Part shown: positions 10,966 to 28,775 of the stretch, one piece after another
Position numbering within the stretch: the stretch's first letter is position 1
Layout: every line of letters begins with the position of its first letter
Assembly: GCF_002994745.2 (NCBI RefSeq)
Contig: NC_037092.1
Location: 21,477,001-21,541,000 of the forward strand
DNA: 64,000 nucleotides
DNA from: Rosa chinensis
Taxonomy: Eukaryota; Streptophyta; Magnoliopsida; Rosales; Rosaceae
Direction: 5' to 3'
Position numbers and translations under genes: made by a program
Notes under the pieces: generated by a model
The model's database searches: none
What the model saw: the letters and a program-made list of their open reading frames with translations, nothing else
What the model was told of the DNA's origin: nothing

Positions 10966-12531
10966 GGCTGCCCAGTCAGGCTCTTAGTAGGAGATATTTT
11001 AGGTATTTTACTTTAAAAAGCAGGGGCAGTTTTGAAATTTATGTAAAGTTTGGTGGGTTTTGATTGGGCGACCTAACTGTAGTCGTGCGGCTGCCGTATG
11101 CAAGAATTTTTCCTCTATGAAAGGCGATCCGTTTAATAATCTCTGTGTCAACTAGCATTTGGTCTAATAGTATGAGAAATGTTGGTAAAGATACGATTTT
11201 GTTTACCAAAGAGACTGTTGAGGGATCACATGTAATAAAATTTAAATGTTGAAATTAAAACATTTTAAAATTGTGTGTTTACCCTCAATTATCACATGTA
11301 TTTGTCATTTACGGTCTCTTAGGTGAGCAGCTATGACTAAAACTATGGAACTACAATCACTTGGTGACAATCATGATTAGTTTGCATAACCTTAATCCAA
11401 TAGGCCGGATTCCTTGCTTGCATCCTTTTGATGACTTTGTATCTCCTCCTTGCTGCACTCTTCTGGTACATAGCAAAGGACCAGACTTTCGATTTTGCGT
11501 TGTATTCTTCACCCCCAAGCTTTATGCCAAGTACCTAACTAAATTAAAATGCATGACTTGGGTGTCGGTGTTAATCTCGATATCGCAGCTTTTGTGAACC
11601 GTTGTGGTGAACTTGTTGGCCAGTCATATAGTAATATAGTATCAAGTTCAAATCTCCTGTCCTCAACTCTACGAGCAACACAACCTTCCTTCTTGTACTC
11701 TTGACAAAATTGAAATAGCAACACCAGTCTCTAGCAAAGAGGGAAAGAGAACTGCAAGGCCCGAGTCTAGAATTTGGTCTTAAGATCAGAACTCCAGGAA
11801 AAAACTTGATCAAGCCTCACCTCATTTCAAGTATGATAACAATTCAAACATGGCCAAGCCTACCTCTTTTTTTCATCATAGTTGAAGGAACCAACTTTCG
11901 ATATGTATAATTTGAGAAAACTTGACCTGGCAAAAGCAGGTTCCAGGTTCAGACTACAAATTTTTGCAAAGAGGAAGCCTCGTGTGTGCCTAGGAAGTGA
12001 TACAAATGTGTGAAGTACAAAATTTTCAAAATTCTATAAACAGGGTATTCCTATGACAGTGACCCTGGCACTTGCTTTACAAACAATTCATCTATGATTA
12101 TACGTGCATTAGACTTTGAGTGCCCTCAGTATCTATCTTTGTGATGATGATGATGATACAATTGTGTTAACATTGATACATTAATGTTAATTTCACATCT
12201 TTGAACTTGTAATCTTGGTTCTGCTTCAAACTGTCGCAAAATTTTGCCAACACAGGAGCAGCTGCAACAACGACACACTATGAACACCTTATCCACAGGC
12301 TTCAAGAATCCGGAATATAAAATTATGCATACATTTCCATCAACCTATGTAAAATACAAAACGATATGCAAGTAGTGTACTACAAAGCCTCATCTATTTC
12401 GAGGGGAGTGGAATGTGGGAATCCAAGAAAATAATAATAAGATGAAATAGTCAATTTGGGAATATGATACGGTTTTAAAAGTATTAGTGCATACCTCGAA
12501 GATAACTAGGTCAACTGCTCCTGTGACATTT
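10966..12531. other. Spacer without recognised genes
   Basis: AT-rich sequence between the UBP25-type promoter and the 3' end of the translocator gene. Short open frames (11361-11813) have no family resemblance. The part nearest 12531 is likely the translocator 3' untranslated region, read on minus. AAGTTCAAATCTCC at about 11645 looks like a tRNA B-box, but no matching A-box is clear. Confidence 0.4.
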
Positions 12532-15500
12532 CTACTTGGAATCTGATGTTGTGGCTGCCTGTAGAGGTTGAGAACTTTCAGATTCTTCAGGGGTGACTCT
12601 GGAGGCTTCTTTTTTTAACTTGAAATTATTGTATGCTGCTACACCCGTTATGGCTGCAGAAAACAATGGTAACATTACAATTTATATTATTATTCATTTG
12701 CACTTAGTTTTCTCCCTTACTGGACAGTTCGGTAGTTTATGTTGTTATACTACAAATTGGTACCACACACATAAACAAGACTTGACCTCATTAGATAATT
12801 AATATTGTACATGACATACCAATCAGTGTAGCAAAAGAACATTACCCTCCTCACTCACTTCACTGTCAAAAATCCCATCACTTGATACTGTTTCATACAA
12901 TTTTAAAAGAGTTGCACATAATGCTGTTTTGTTGTCTAAAAAGCCTCCTACCAGATATAAATGAATATTCAACAACCAAGCTACTGTTAACTTCAAAATT
13001 AGGAACTTATCAGTTCCTAGTATTGGTTCAAAGACTTCAAAATATTATATCATTTACGACATAAATTACTTAGAGAAAATATTTCAAACAGTACCCGAAC
13101 TAAGGCCGACTCCTAACTTCAGTACCCGACTATGCAAAACTATCACTTTGGTACCCCAAGAGCAAGCATCAAACTTGAAATTCAATATTGATTCATAAAC
13201 TCAAAGAAACAAAAATGTTGGATTAAACAAACAAATCACCAGCTTAATTTCATATCATCACCACCAATTCCCCATGGGTCAGCCATGCCAATTTCTTCTT
13301 TACACTCAAATCGGTCATGGCTCATATAATTGAATAAGAAGACCACACCACACACTTCCAATTCTTCATCAACACTCAGAAAAGCATGAAGCAATCCAAA
13401 ATGCAAATCCCCAAATTGGAGGGGTGAAGAACAAGCCCAGTTAAAAAGGATAAAATCAACCAAAAGTAATCAAACAAATTGAAGGATCTTGATGGAAACC
13501 ACGTTGTCGTTGGCCTTGGCCTTGGGTCTGAGAGTAAAGTACAGTAGGAAAAGAAGAATAGAAGAGAGAGAAAGGGAATGAAAAGAGAAAAGGGGATCTG
13601 CAAAAGATAAGGGAAGAAGAAGAAGGGATCTGCAAAAGACAAGGGAAGGAGAAGAAGAAGAAGGGATATGCAAAATAAGGTTTGGGTAACGAAATGACTC
13701 AAATTCCCATCCAAATTTAGCATGTGGATTGTTAGTTAACACCGTCATGGACGGCGTGTATGAATGTTGGGTCGGGCTTCAAACTTGGGGTACCAAAGTG
13801 ATAGTTTTGCATAGTCAGGTACTGAAGTTAGGAGTCGGCCTAAGTTCGGGTACTGTTTGAAATATTTTCTCAATTACTTATTCTGTATCATGTAAATGAA
13901 TATGCTGATCTCAAACACGCAACTACGAACCAAGACTGGACATGTGACAAATGAAATGATAAAAGGGTTCCTATATATTTAAAACAAAAATGTGTATATT
14001 CAGACACTTACCAATGGCATATCCGACTAGATTTATAAGAGTCAGCTTTGTATCAGCGAAAAGAAGGGCAGAAATTAAGACAACCACCCAGTCCTTGACA
14101 ACTCCAGCAACACGAATGGTCAAAGCACTTGTATGAGTAATCACAAGGAAGACTGATAAGTTGAGGGCAAAGGTGCACAGAGAATTAAGTGTTAGCACCA
14201 CGATTGGAAAGTTCCATGATGCATCTGCTTCCATCTTGGTTTTCTCTAAAAATATCCATGGAATGAATAGGCAAAGAGCACTGCATAGAAATTCAATACT
14301 CATATCATGTAGGCCTATAATATTGTACAAGGTAAGGGATAATGAATTTTATAAGTGGAAAAGCATACCTGCACGGGCTAACATAGAACATAACAGATAT
14401 TGGATTTAATTTGAGACCCTTCCTTTTGACAAAAATCTCCATAAAAATAAGTCTCAAGGCTTCTCCGACAACTCCTCCCATTTGATAAACTACTCCAATC
14501 CAGCTGATATTTAGTTCACCATAAGAAGCCACCAGAACGCCAAAACTTATCACTGACATTATCAATAGCATTCTGCAGCTCATTACCTCAAGTCCTGCAG
14601 CTACTCCAAGAACAAAAACAGCTACGGGCACTGTATACAAATGTCACTAAAAAAATCAGATATTCTGAGAATGTATTTCCCAATTATGATTTGTTAATAA
14701 TAACCACTCTCGTTTACCCACTTATTAGATTAAAAAGCTATTCTTAAACTCTACACTTTAGTTAGAGGCATTAAGAAATAAATTAATTAGTGAAAACTTA
14801 CTGATTGCTTTCAACATCTGTGCGAATGCAACAGAAATATACATGTAGGCAGTATTTCCCAGCCAAAGAGTCATTGCAAACATTGCACCAATTGGCATTA
14901 CTGATGTCACGTATCTGCATAACCAAAATGGAAAGATATGAAATGTTATTAACTATTGACACAATCGACTCAGTCACAGGATCAATCATCTAATGAAAAA
15001 TATACAAGGTACAGACCTGCCAGAGGGCAAGGGACCAGCAAGCAAAATTGTTCAGGCAATCAAATCCAGCAAATAAATAAAAAATGATAATAACAACAAT
15101 GATGATTTAGTAGGTACATCCTTTTTATTTCCTTTATATCAATGAAACTGATTTCAGAGTCTTAGAATTTCAAAAGAAGGCACCATGATTTAAGAAGATG
15201 ATAGGGACCCTATTAACTCCACATGCTTCAAGACAGAGAGAACTTAGATATGGGTAGCAACCCAACATTGCAATCCGACTTGTTGTCTTAAGTAGCACAG
15301 AAGGGACTGATAAATGGACAGATACCATCTTTGAAAACAAAATATGAAATACAGCACGTCAGCAAGTGAGTCCCTCTTTACTTACATTTCTGTAGTCATC
15401 CCTTCCTCAACCTTCAAAATCTGTAAGGAAATAAAATGAGTTTAAGAGTACTGCTGGAATGTTAGGCTCAAGGTTTAGCACAAAGTCTGTAACCTGAATA

Positions 15501-17651
15501 CCTTAAAAACGTTCTTTTTTTATATAGAAAATTACAACAATACCTTAAAAACCTTGGTGAGTAAAAAGCATAAAACGGAGGAGAAGATCATGTGAAGTAG
15601 AGTCAATCCCAGAGGGTAAGGGAAGTTGATTTCCTTCGAAGACAAAACCCACTGTTCCACAATTCAAACAAAAACCAATTGTTAGCCTTGTAAAACAACC
15701 TCTTAAAAGTTGTCTCCACTTAATTATTTTAACAGCATGTCAAGGACAAAAAATTTAGAATAACAAAATAGAAATTAAAAATAATTCAAATACCAACGAG
15801 TCCGTAAAAAATGGAGACTAATCTTGTTAACTAAGATACTACAATGCACAAAAACAAGGAATTATATCAAGTACAAAATGCTAAGATAGTAATTGTAGTG
15901 CAAGATTGCAAAAAAGACATGTGAAGAGTGATTTAGGTTTCTTGACAGACTAAAAAAAAGAGAAGAAACATTGAAAGCACAAAGGCAAAATATGTAGGCC
16001 TAGACACTTCCTTACTTTATGTTGTTTGTTTTCATACAAATTAGTTTACCAGAAACAGGCATTGTAGCAATAAAGGTGGACTGTATGAAAACTTTTGAAG
16101 AAAAAATTGCTGTACGGTTGTCTGCAAAGAAAAAGAAAGGGTACGTGCAGGTGGGGGGGGATGGCATTTACTGTTACTGTTATAGATTTAGTCAGTTAAA
16201 ACTGAAAATTAGCCTGAGCAATCTCCATCTCAGAGTTCTTCCATGACACTGTGAATACTATCCTGACACACACTTTCCTCTTAAATTTCTTATATGCATA
16301 TTATAATTTAGCTTAGAAAGAAACTCTTTAATCACTATCAAAAGTTATTGGTTATGCCTTCATCCAAATTTCAACCAGAAAACTCGACTAAAAAAGACCC
16401 AGTTAAACATTCATTGTACACCATGGTCAAAATTTGGTGTAATACTTAATTTATCTCTACCCCAAACTGCACGCTTTCTCTAAAACTGTACAATTCCTTA
16501 AAAGCACACATCAATACTATCATTTTGGCCACTAACTATAAACAAAGACAAGCAATAGTACTTCACCGTTGCTGCTGTCTTTTCTCACTCGCTTCAACAT
16601 TGTAAAACCAAGTATAATGAAATAACAATCCAGCACCTATTTTGAACATCCAAAGTTACATGTATGCCTAATATAAGAAAGTATTACCCTCTGCACCAAC
16701 AACAATATAGGGTGGTTGAAAAAGATGGATCCTCCCAGATTTCCAACACTCTCTTATGTTTGGAGACAAGTTTAGTGATATGGAGTCCACCATCAACATC
16801 ACCAGACATATGAATGAACTCCAAAGCTCTACTTGAACTTTATTGCATATGCAGTCTTCTGAAACCCTCAATCTTCAAAAAGAATGAGGGGGAGGAAAGG
16901 CATGGTTGGTTTTTTTTTGAGAAACTAAATTCATATCCCGAGTATTAGTTTGCAGTTTTTCTTTCATTTTCCCCCTACTTTCTAGGTTCTAACACCCAAA
17001 CACACAGTATCATCCAATCTCTGTGTGCATTTCTCTTTAAAATTCAATACATTTCATGCCATTGCTAAGGCCCTAAGACAACACACTAACCGCCACCAGA
17101 GAACCAAACGTAAATTCTTCTCATTGTTTCAAAGCATTGAAATTTCCGCAGAAGGGAGCAAAACCCACTACAGTACTACGCCTTGTTTGAAAAAGCAACC
17201 AGGAAACAAAAGTGCAGCATGTATTTAGAATTGGGTCAATTGCCTTTTATCTCCAAGCTTCTTCTTTCCCTTTTCTTTTCTTCCATGTCTTACAATAGCC
17301 AATTAAAACCACCCCCATCAAGCAAAGCTAAAATTCCAAAGCAATAGAACCCCTAAACATGCAAATTCATCTCTTTTACCTATACTTCACCAAAGAATCC
17401 TACTTTCCACCCTGTATTGGTCTTCACAGCATTGCAATTGGCCAATGTCAAACTGGGCTGTCCCAAGATTTTGAGGGAAACCCAAATGTTGATAGTGAAA
17501 GCTGAAGAGATCCAAGCAAGCAATGTATGGATGAATGGGGGAGGGTTACCTTGTTGAAGAAGATCTGACCGCTGGAGAGAGCGATGTAGAGAAGAAGATA
17601 AGAGTAAGTGAGGACCTCATCCTTGCAGAAAAGACGCGCCCGATCTGCCAT
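12532..17651 (-). CDS. Sugar-phosphate/phosphate translocator family protein (DMT superfamily, At3g14410-like)
   Basis: Seven exons: 17651-17550, 15651-15544, 15420-15386, 14914-14802, 14630-14369, 14280-14012, 12653-12532. They total 1,011 nt (336 residues). The protein starts MADRARLFCKDEVL and is a chain of about ten hydrophobic helices. Recognisable blocks are SSGQIFFNKWVLSSKEINFP, LGNTAYMYISVAFAQMLKA, SYGELNISWIGVVYQMGG, ALRLIFMEI, FALNLSVFLVI, TSALTIRVAGVVKDW and VGYAIAITGVAAYNN, followed by a short charged tail. These mark the plant KV/A/G subgroup of nucleotide-sugar and sugar-phosphate carriers, usually in Golgi or ER membranes. The transported substrate cannot be read from the sequence. 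The last intron contains a complete 799-bp MULE-type MITE. Confidence 0.92.
13073..13871. mobile_element. MULE-type MITE with 88-bp TIRs and perfect 9-bp TSD
   Basis: Terminal inverted repeats 13073-13160 and 13784-13871 begin GAGAAAATATTTCAAACAG and match with about two mismatches. The element is flanked on both sides by AATTACTTA (13064-13072 and 13872-13880). A 9-bp duplication is the mark of the Mutator superfamily. The interior is a purine-rich block with no recognised gene and no transposase. It sits in the last intron of the translocator gene, antisense-neutral to splicing. Confidence 0.93.
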
Positions 17652-18500
17652 TTTGTGTGTGTGTGTGTTGTGTTCTGTCTGAACCCAAATGGTTTGAGAA
17701 TGAAGGTCAAAGCAGTACGTAAAGGAATTTTGAGGGACACTGCCAGCGGTCGGATTCATTTGTGATTTCATGGGTCCCATGTTGATCTAAGGTTGGACAT
17801 TAAGCCTTTTTGGCGGTGACAAAAAAAAAATTCGTGATTCAATAATAAAAACATGCATGTATTGAAGAATGTTTCATTAAAAACATGGAAAAGAGTTGGA
17901 ACTTTGGAAACCCGATAGGAAGATTTTGGGTTCTTCATATCGGTATTATATTTGTTCTTGATTTGATTTGGTAAGACTAAAGAGAGTTTACTAAAATCAA
18001 GAAATGAGGATTCAATGAGGACTTTTAAATTAAACGGTTGGATGGTGGTGTTAATTTTAATTGAATTATTAATTCTACAACAAATATGTCATCCTTGATT
18101 TAAAAGTCCTCATACAAAAATTTGGGTATTTTTGATTTAGTATTCTTAATTGGTATTCATGTTGATTTTCATTTTTAACATTTTTATTTAGCTTTGATCT
18201 CATTTTGATTTTTGTGGTTATACCAAAATTGTGAAGTAAGCTGGTCATCCATTATCCAAATGGCACTTCACTTCACAATTCAACAACCAGTACGAATTTC
18301 TCGAATTCAGCTCCAACAGCACTAATGTTAACTTTTGCATACTAAGTAGTGGTCTGTTAGTTATTTGAAATAATCGACACCGTAGAGGTTATTGTTTCAA
18401 ATCTCACTGACATTAATTAGGATGGATATCAAAATTGTCATTTCTACATAAATAAATAAAAAAAAAAAATTTGTCAACTTTTTGCCATAAACCAAGAAAC
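17652..18500. other. Upstream region of the translocator gene and spacer
   Basis: No gene seen. The first 150 bp hold a (TG)n tract and the likely leader of the translocator gene. TTGTTTCAAATCTCACTGAC at about 18390 resembles a degenerate tRNA-type B-box and may be an old SINE fragment. Confidence 0.4.
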
Positions 18501-18504
18501 ATGG

Positions 18505-18732
18505 TATTTGAACCACCACAGCTGGTTGAGTTGGTAAAAGCCTTCAGGTGTGGAACTCTCACACTCGGGATCGAATCTTGGCGACGCTAATTGAAGTTTA
18601 AATCCCGATCTATTCTTGGTGACTATGGGGAAGAAGCGTTTTGATATGATCCCTTTCACATGGATTAGTCTCTAGGCCTAGGAAGCTTTTGAGGATACCA
18701 TGTGATCTCGATAAAAAAAAAAAAAAAAAATG
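18505..18732 (+). mobile_element. tRNA-derived SINE
   Basis: A-box-like CTGGTTGAGTTGG at 18522-18534 and B-box-like GGGATCGAATC at about 18567 lie about 35 bp apart, as in a tRNA-type RNA polymerase III promoter. A short body follows, ending in a run of about 18 A at 18713-18731. ATGGTATTT before and ATGGTATGT after the element look like a worn target-site duplication. No open frame. Confidence 0.7.
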
Positions 18733-19109
18733 GTATGTGCATATGGCTCATATGATTTTCAGGAAAATAAAAATTAAAAAGTACAATACAAATTACAATG
18801 ATTATAATGGTAGGCCACCAAATACTCAAACTGATGAGACATTCCTTAACTGATGTAAGCCTGAACGGAAACGGTGAAACCATGTGAACCTTCGCCTTAC
18901 AATTTTTCAAGACAATTCTGCAAAAGCTCATTGTAATGGAGCATCATGGAGACGTTCTAAACGCTCAGAAAGTAAGACAGAGTCAAAGGCAGCACAAATC
19001 TTCCTCTCATACAACATCTCTTGATCGTTCATTGAACTGAGTATATATGTGACTGCAACTCCAATGCAGCAACAACAGATTAATTCTTGAACCTCCTGTT
19101 ATGATCAGA

Positions 19110-21583
19110 TCAACTTTTTCGACAGATTGTCATGCCATCCCCGATGGGTACCTGATACTCCAAAACATTTGGTGTCATCAAAACAATCAAGACTAGTCTC
19201 TAAGGGCCTGTTTGGTTTCCTACTCGGATATAGTATTGAGATTTCAGAACCGAGTACATTCAATGACCGTTAGTCATAAAACTTGTATCTGGAAATTGAA
19301 AATAGTATCCTAGTTGGATCTGAAAATGGCCGACTTTCTTAGGTTTGAAAATACAAGGGATAAGACTCACCATACTAATGCTTACACGCTTGTCCTCCAC
19401 TAAATCAGCATTGAAATTTCTAATGCTGACAGTCTTGGCATCATTTACCTGCTCAAAGAGACAAAACATTAAGAATGTACATTTACAAGGGAAGAGAGTT
19501 TATAAACCGTGGTTATTGGTTTCACCTCTGGATCAGCAACTTTTCCATGCCAGAGGACATTATCAAACACAATTAGACCCCCAACCCTCACCTGAAACAA
19601 GAGCAAAAGCCTATATTCAAACTGCTCAAAGAAACCAAATAAGCACAAAGGGAATATGATCCTGTTCAATTGGTAGATGAATTTGAATATGATTACATAA
19701 ATTATTTTGGTCTTACGAGTTGAAGCAACAATTCAAAGTATTCTGGATACATTCTCTTGTCAGCATCAACAAATGCAAAATCATAGCTGCATATAAGAGT
19801 AGATATATATGAGAAAAATGTTATTACAATTATTATGGTGCCTCATAAATTATGGTAATATGTGAGAACAAGTAAGTGATACTTGGGCTGATTTTTGAAA
19901 GGAAAAAAGAAAAGAGAGGTTGACAGAATATTTGAAAAAAAACTTATTTACATCAAAGATGAAACAAGATCAAAAGGACAGATATAACTTGCTATTTAAG
20001 ATGTCTTGCTGCAATTACCTACATGCTTCACCGTTCAGAATCAGTGACCTTAAGGTATCTGCTGCAAGTCCATATCTAATATCCACCTAATACCAAAATA
20101 GACTTTCAGAGTAATATCTTGAAAGATGTATTAGCCAAGACAGTTGTAGATATAGGTGTGGAGCTGTTATCTCAAGTCTTTTTCTAATATCCTCAACGCC
20201 CACTTAGCACTTTACCACAATGTACTGATGACATAAAATTAGCTACTTTCGTAAGTTCTAGAAATAGTAATGGCAAATGGAAGACATACTACCTTATGGG
20301 AAACATTGGCTTTTTCATAATACTTTTTTGCGACCTCAAGACTTCGGGCATCTCTTTCACAAGCTACTAACCTACCTGATTCTGGAAGGACCAATGCAAT
20401 AGCCAATGATGAATAACCCTGAAATAAACAGCAACAATTATAACTGATGCAGCTAATTCATGTAATGAACATGTGAGCTATTCTTGTTTTTTCTTAGGTT
20501 TCAGTAACAAGATTCAAATAGAGAAGAAAAGGAAGGAAGGCACCAAAGTGAGGCATGAGCCTTAGGGAGATTGGTATAATCCTCATGCCCCCAAAAAAGA
20601 AAGTGTGATAAAAAAAAATTCCGAAGAAAGCAGTCAAGTGAGCAGCAGAGTTAATTTGAATGAGGAGAGAAGCATACTGTATATACACCAACTTCAATAC
20701 ACTTTTCTGCCCCATGAATCTGCACAAGCATTGCAAGCAGTTGTGCCTGGTCAGGAGACACCTATTCAGAGGACACTACATCGTCAACTTTTCCATGCAC
20801 AAAGATGTCAGACAGGCCATGCCAACTCCAATTTGAAGATTATTAAAGTCGGCATTTGTACACTGCTGTAATGGAAAAGCAAGTTCCTGCTTGGTTTTGT
20901 TCAATTCCCATCATAGCTTCTGTCAAGCTAATCCTTACAACTCTGATCCATACTCATTCTATAGTGTATAAGGCAATTTACCTTTGAATTTCGATAATTA
21001 TTTTGTAAAGTGTTCAGGAGGTTTTGGATGCCTCAAAAACCAGTAGTTTCATTTTCCTATTCAATTTCCCATATTTTTCATTCTGAGTTTGACGTAAAAG
21101 GATTCAGTAACAAGTACCTGCATCATACTACCACGCATGGAGGCAGTCTCCTCCCTAAGTTGTCGTAGAACCTGAAATCAACTCTATCCTCTAATAAGAA
21201 ACCAACAAAGACTGAAAAATATAAGATCCTAAAGAAAGAATTTTTGTTGGACACCAACCAAGGGAAACTCAGAGTGCGAATTTACTTACCTCTGGCTCTC
21301 GTACATTGGCAAGGATGTAATCATAAAGCCGCGGAGTAATACTGATAATCTGCTTGTTCCCATACTTTTTATCATCAGCAACAACAAATGCATTGGTGGC
21401 ACAACCTCTAATGCTCTTCTTTAACTTACTGCTGCAAGCCCTGAAGCCAATGCCACCTCTATGACACCTCTCCCAGGACAAAGAATAAAACTTTGGTTGT
21501 AGTCGCGCAGATCTTTGCGGAAGAAGTACTCGCTGACGAGCCAAGATAGGCCACCGATGAAGCCCCAAGCTTGTGCTCCCCAT
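19110..21583 (-). CDS. Caffeoyl-CoA O-methyltransferase-like SAM-dependent methyltransferase, probably organellar
   Basis: Nine exons: 21583-21290, 21171-21118, 20761-20678, 20418-20293, 20086-20019, 19786-19717, 19591-19526, 19448-19371, 19151-19110. They total 882 nt (293 residues). The ATG at 21583 is the first one in the frame that reaches the conserved domain. It gives an Arg/Ser-rich, acid-poor leader of about 75 residues that looks like a plastid or mitochondrial transit peptide. Conserved parts: ITPRLYDYILANVREPE, SAM motif I EVGVYTGYSSLA (near 139-150), FVDADKRMYPEYFE (Asp216, Asp218, metal binding), VGGLIVFDNVLWHGKV, and IGDGMTICRKS at the end. The nearest known type is the At3g62000/At3g61990 group, not the lignin CCoAOMT. 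The substrate is unknown. It is divergent from glycolate oxidase. Confidence 0.9.
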
Positions 21584-23003
21584 AAATACAATGTGGCAGA
21601 GCAGAACGGCAGACTGCACACAAAATGCTCATGACAATTAGAAGAAAAAAAAAATTAACTAAATCCCAATGAGGGAAAGTAATGCAAAACTAAAATGCAG
21701 ACAGTCTCTCTGTCTCTCACTTTTTCTATTGGGCATTTCCACAAACACCTGGTGCGCATACCACAATGGAAAATATAAGAGCAAAACCAACACTATTACA
21801 CCTCACTATCTACACATGTTGGCTTGAACAATATCAATACCTGGGTTTGGGATCTTCTGGGTATGAATATATGTCAAACCCACATACACTGCAAGTGTTA
21901 CTTCTCCAAAGTTTGAAACTTTAGAACTTCACTGCACTCCCGCGGATTTTCCCAGTCTTTAACAGAAAGCTGTTACTCTCTGTTGGGCCTATGGGTATCG
22001 TGGGCCTCGACCCGTAATCTCAACCCGACCGGCTTCCTCCTCAGACCAGTCACACCAGTCCTCTTTGGCAGAACGTGGCCGTCAAACATCAACCATGAGA
22101 GAGACCAAGAGAAAAGACTAGAAATTTAGCCACCCTTTGTCATTTTCCTTCTTCACTAATTTTCCTTTTTATCCATATTTCCATATCCCCATTATCCCAA
22201 TTGCAATTTTTTGGGGTTCAAAATCATAATAATGGAGGAAAACTGTGAAACACACAAGGGTTTTGTGGATGAGGCCCTCTCTATCGGATTTGGTTGCAAA
22301 TGCCCACCTCCAAATGCTCATCCATTCTCTCTCTCATTCCCATCTATTTCTCTCTCTCAAGAATTATGCCATAGTTTTTTGTGCCCCCACCATATTTGTC
22401 CTCATCCTCATATTTATAACCTCTTTATTACTATTCCTCTTCATGCACTCTGTTGCATAATCTTCATTCCAAGATTAAGGTCAGCTCCTCTCTCTACTCT
22501 CTATAGTCTCCAACTCTCCACTCTTCAATTTCTGTGTTGCTTCTTCTTTAGTGTCTCACTGCTTTGGTCTCTCTTTCAATTCCTTGAAACGGTTCTTTGT
22601 GCTAGTAGAGTGGATGAAAGTAACTTTGGTTATTTGGTCATGAAGCTAAAGAACATACTTTGTATTAGAATTTTGAATCCCAAGTGTAGTATCCACCTCA
22701 AGAAAGTGAACTGTGTATGTTAGTTAATGCATGGCGATGTTGAACATGAAAAGGTTTTATCTTTCATATGTTGAGAAGATATGTGGCTCTGCCCTTCTTC
22801 AGTAAATTTGATCAGTGAATATTTTCAATTGCTTTTTGTGAAGTTGGTTATCTAATTTTTCAGTGGATTCTTTTAGTAGTTGAAGAATGTCCCATTTCTT
22901 TGTAAAAACTGTACGCACATGCAGATTATTATCTAGTTTTCGTGATGCTAGATTAAATTTGTCTTTTTATCAATAGGTACGCGTTTGACGATCAAAATTT
23001 AAA
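21584..23003. promoter_or_regulatory. Divergent promoter region between methyltransferase and glycolate oxidase
   Basis: Two TGGGCC site II motifs at about 21983-22004 sit centrally between the two genes. CT-rich leader sequence follows from about 22140 to 22560. A 97% open stretch at 22211-22723 has no family resemblance and lies where the glycolate oxidase 5' leader should be. An acceptor (ATCAATAG) at 22971-22976 just before the ATG suggests an intron in the 5' untranslated region. The donor is not certain. Confidence 0.6.
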
Positions 23004-27115
<4,112 letters not shown>

Positions 27116-27892
27116 AGACAAATCTTGAACCGCTGGTTGCCTGCCTTTGTTTCTTGAATTACGTACATCTCTGCATTCTGTAATGGTAATGGATGGTGAT
27201 ACAATACACCCATGGCTACTGCTGCCTTCATTGTATATTCTTTTCATAAACAGACATGTATTGATGATGACATAATTATTGCAACATGATTTCTTTTCTT
27301 CGTTTGGTTGTTGATAAGGAAAAAGGTTGGCTTCCTTTGTGTTTTCGCCATACTAGTCCTAGTTGAAAACTAAAAAGTGAGGGTAGCTTGGGCCTCTAAA
27401 TTTGTGTTTAATTCTTGTAACCTTGTCATTTTATATACCATAAATCCACGTGAATGGGTGTATCACCATGAAATGTAGTGTCACACCATGATTTTACCAC
27501 CCGGTTTATGGATGGAGAAAAATTGGTGTCTCTGTGTGAATTGAACACACAGGCACAATGCTTTCCCAGTGTTGTGGCACACAGCAGTGGCTGCAATACC
27601 TCTATCTATAGCAGGTAAAACTGCATATCCATGTTGAACTTCACACTTCCAGCTGGTGGAAGAGCCCAGTGATGACCATTGCCATAAGTTCCTCCTGAAG
27701 CGAGGGAAACTATTTCACGAATCAACTTAAAGATAAAATTAAAATAATAATATATTAATAATAACCTCATGAAATTATCGAAGTAATAAGTGAAATAACA
27801 TAGAATCACTAATAATGCTTCTGAAGGAACATAAACCATGGAAGATAACTGCAATGCAAATTATGCAATCCAACCTATTCTGACTATAGTAT
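27116..27892. other. 3' flank of glycolate oxidase and spacer
   Basis: The first 250 bp are likely the 3' untranslated region. The rest is AT-rich. The minus-strand frame at 27606-27854 shows no family resemblance; it may be the eroded 3' side of the F-box-associated pseudogene. Confidence 0.4.
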
Positions 27893-28775
27893 TTAGTAAG
27901 AAATAAAGTTGGGTAGGTCAAGTAAAACAATGCTCTCTATAAAAGAATCCATAAAGTTGTAATCGCTGTCATGGTTTTCAATATGTTTATGTAGCTCTAA
28001 GTTAAGGCCAATCCATCTCCAACCTCCATAAACTGAAACCCTGAACAATAGTTCACCATTCTTTCGAAAACAATATGGCTTGACAAAAAGTTGAGAATGC
28101 ACTCCTCCTATCGTCATTAGTTTAGTCCACGATTCTGCCACACCATACTCCTTCATCACCCACAAGTGAGCGTAATAACTATCGAAACCCTCAAACAACA
28201 AGGCAAGTGACTCACTGTATCTTGATATATAGCAATCGTGCGAATCTTTCTTCAGAACTTCAGGCAATGCAATCTCTCCAAATGAATCGGAGGACATAGA
28301 AAACAGCACAATGGATTAATTTGTGCCGGTTTATGTTACAGGGTTGAACCCAATGCAAGGCACCACTGACAAAAACATGCTTTCCATAAACAAGTCTTCC
28401 ACGATCATGCAAATAATCAGGCTCACTAGGTCTAAAGTTTGCAGGAATAATAGCAGGACTAAGACTCTTCCATGAGCCTCGGGCTAATGACCAAACCTCA
28501 ACTTCACATGGGATTTGATTAGAATCACGAACCACGCTTCTCAAAAGTTTATAGTCATTGGTAGAAGCATCATAACCAAAGGCATAACTTGCAAAGCCAA
28601 AACCCTTCTTGAAGGATACACTAGGATTAGGTAAGATCACAAACCTTCTAATAGAAGGGTTCCAAATTATTGCTATAATATCCACCCAATCATCCTCACC
28701 AAAATTAATGCCAGTAAGGCATACTAGCCCATTACAAGTTCCAATGGAGCTAGGGTTTTCACGGAGCTAGGGTTT
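27893..28775 (-). pseudogene. F-box-associated domain protein pseudogene
   Basis: On the minus strand from about 28770: SSIGTCNGLVCLTG, then IIWNPSIRRFVILP, FGFASYAFGYDASTNDYKLL, VEVWSLARGSWKSL, VFVSGALHWV. After a frameshift near 28300-28320 it resumes: SMSSDSFGEIALPE, LWVMKEYGVAESWTKL, and a normal stop at 27893. These are the hallmarks of the FBA domain that binds substrates in SCF ubiquitin ligases. The N-terminal F-box itself is absent, and the sequence upstream of 28775 contains a short local duplication (GAAAACCCTAGCTCC twice). Missing F-box plus frameshift mark it as a relic. Confidence 0.85.

Noticed and set aside
19201..19345. MITE start (TAAGGGCCTGTTTGGTTTCC) in a methyltransferase intron
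   Set aside because: Only one end is recognisable; no matching inverted end or duplication within the intron.
22211..22723. 170-codon plus-strand frame before glycolate oxidase
   Set aside because: Lies in the CT-rich leader of the oxidase gene, contains likely splice sites, and shows no family resemblance.
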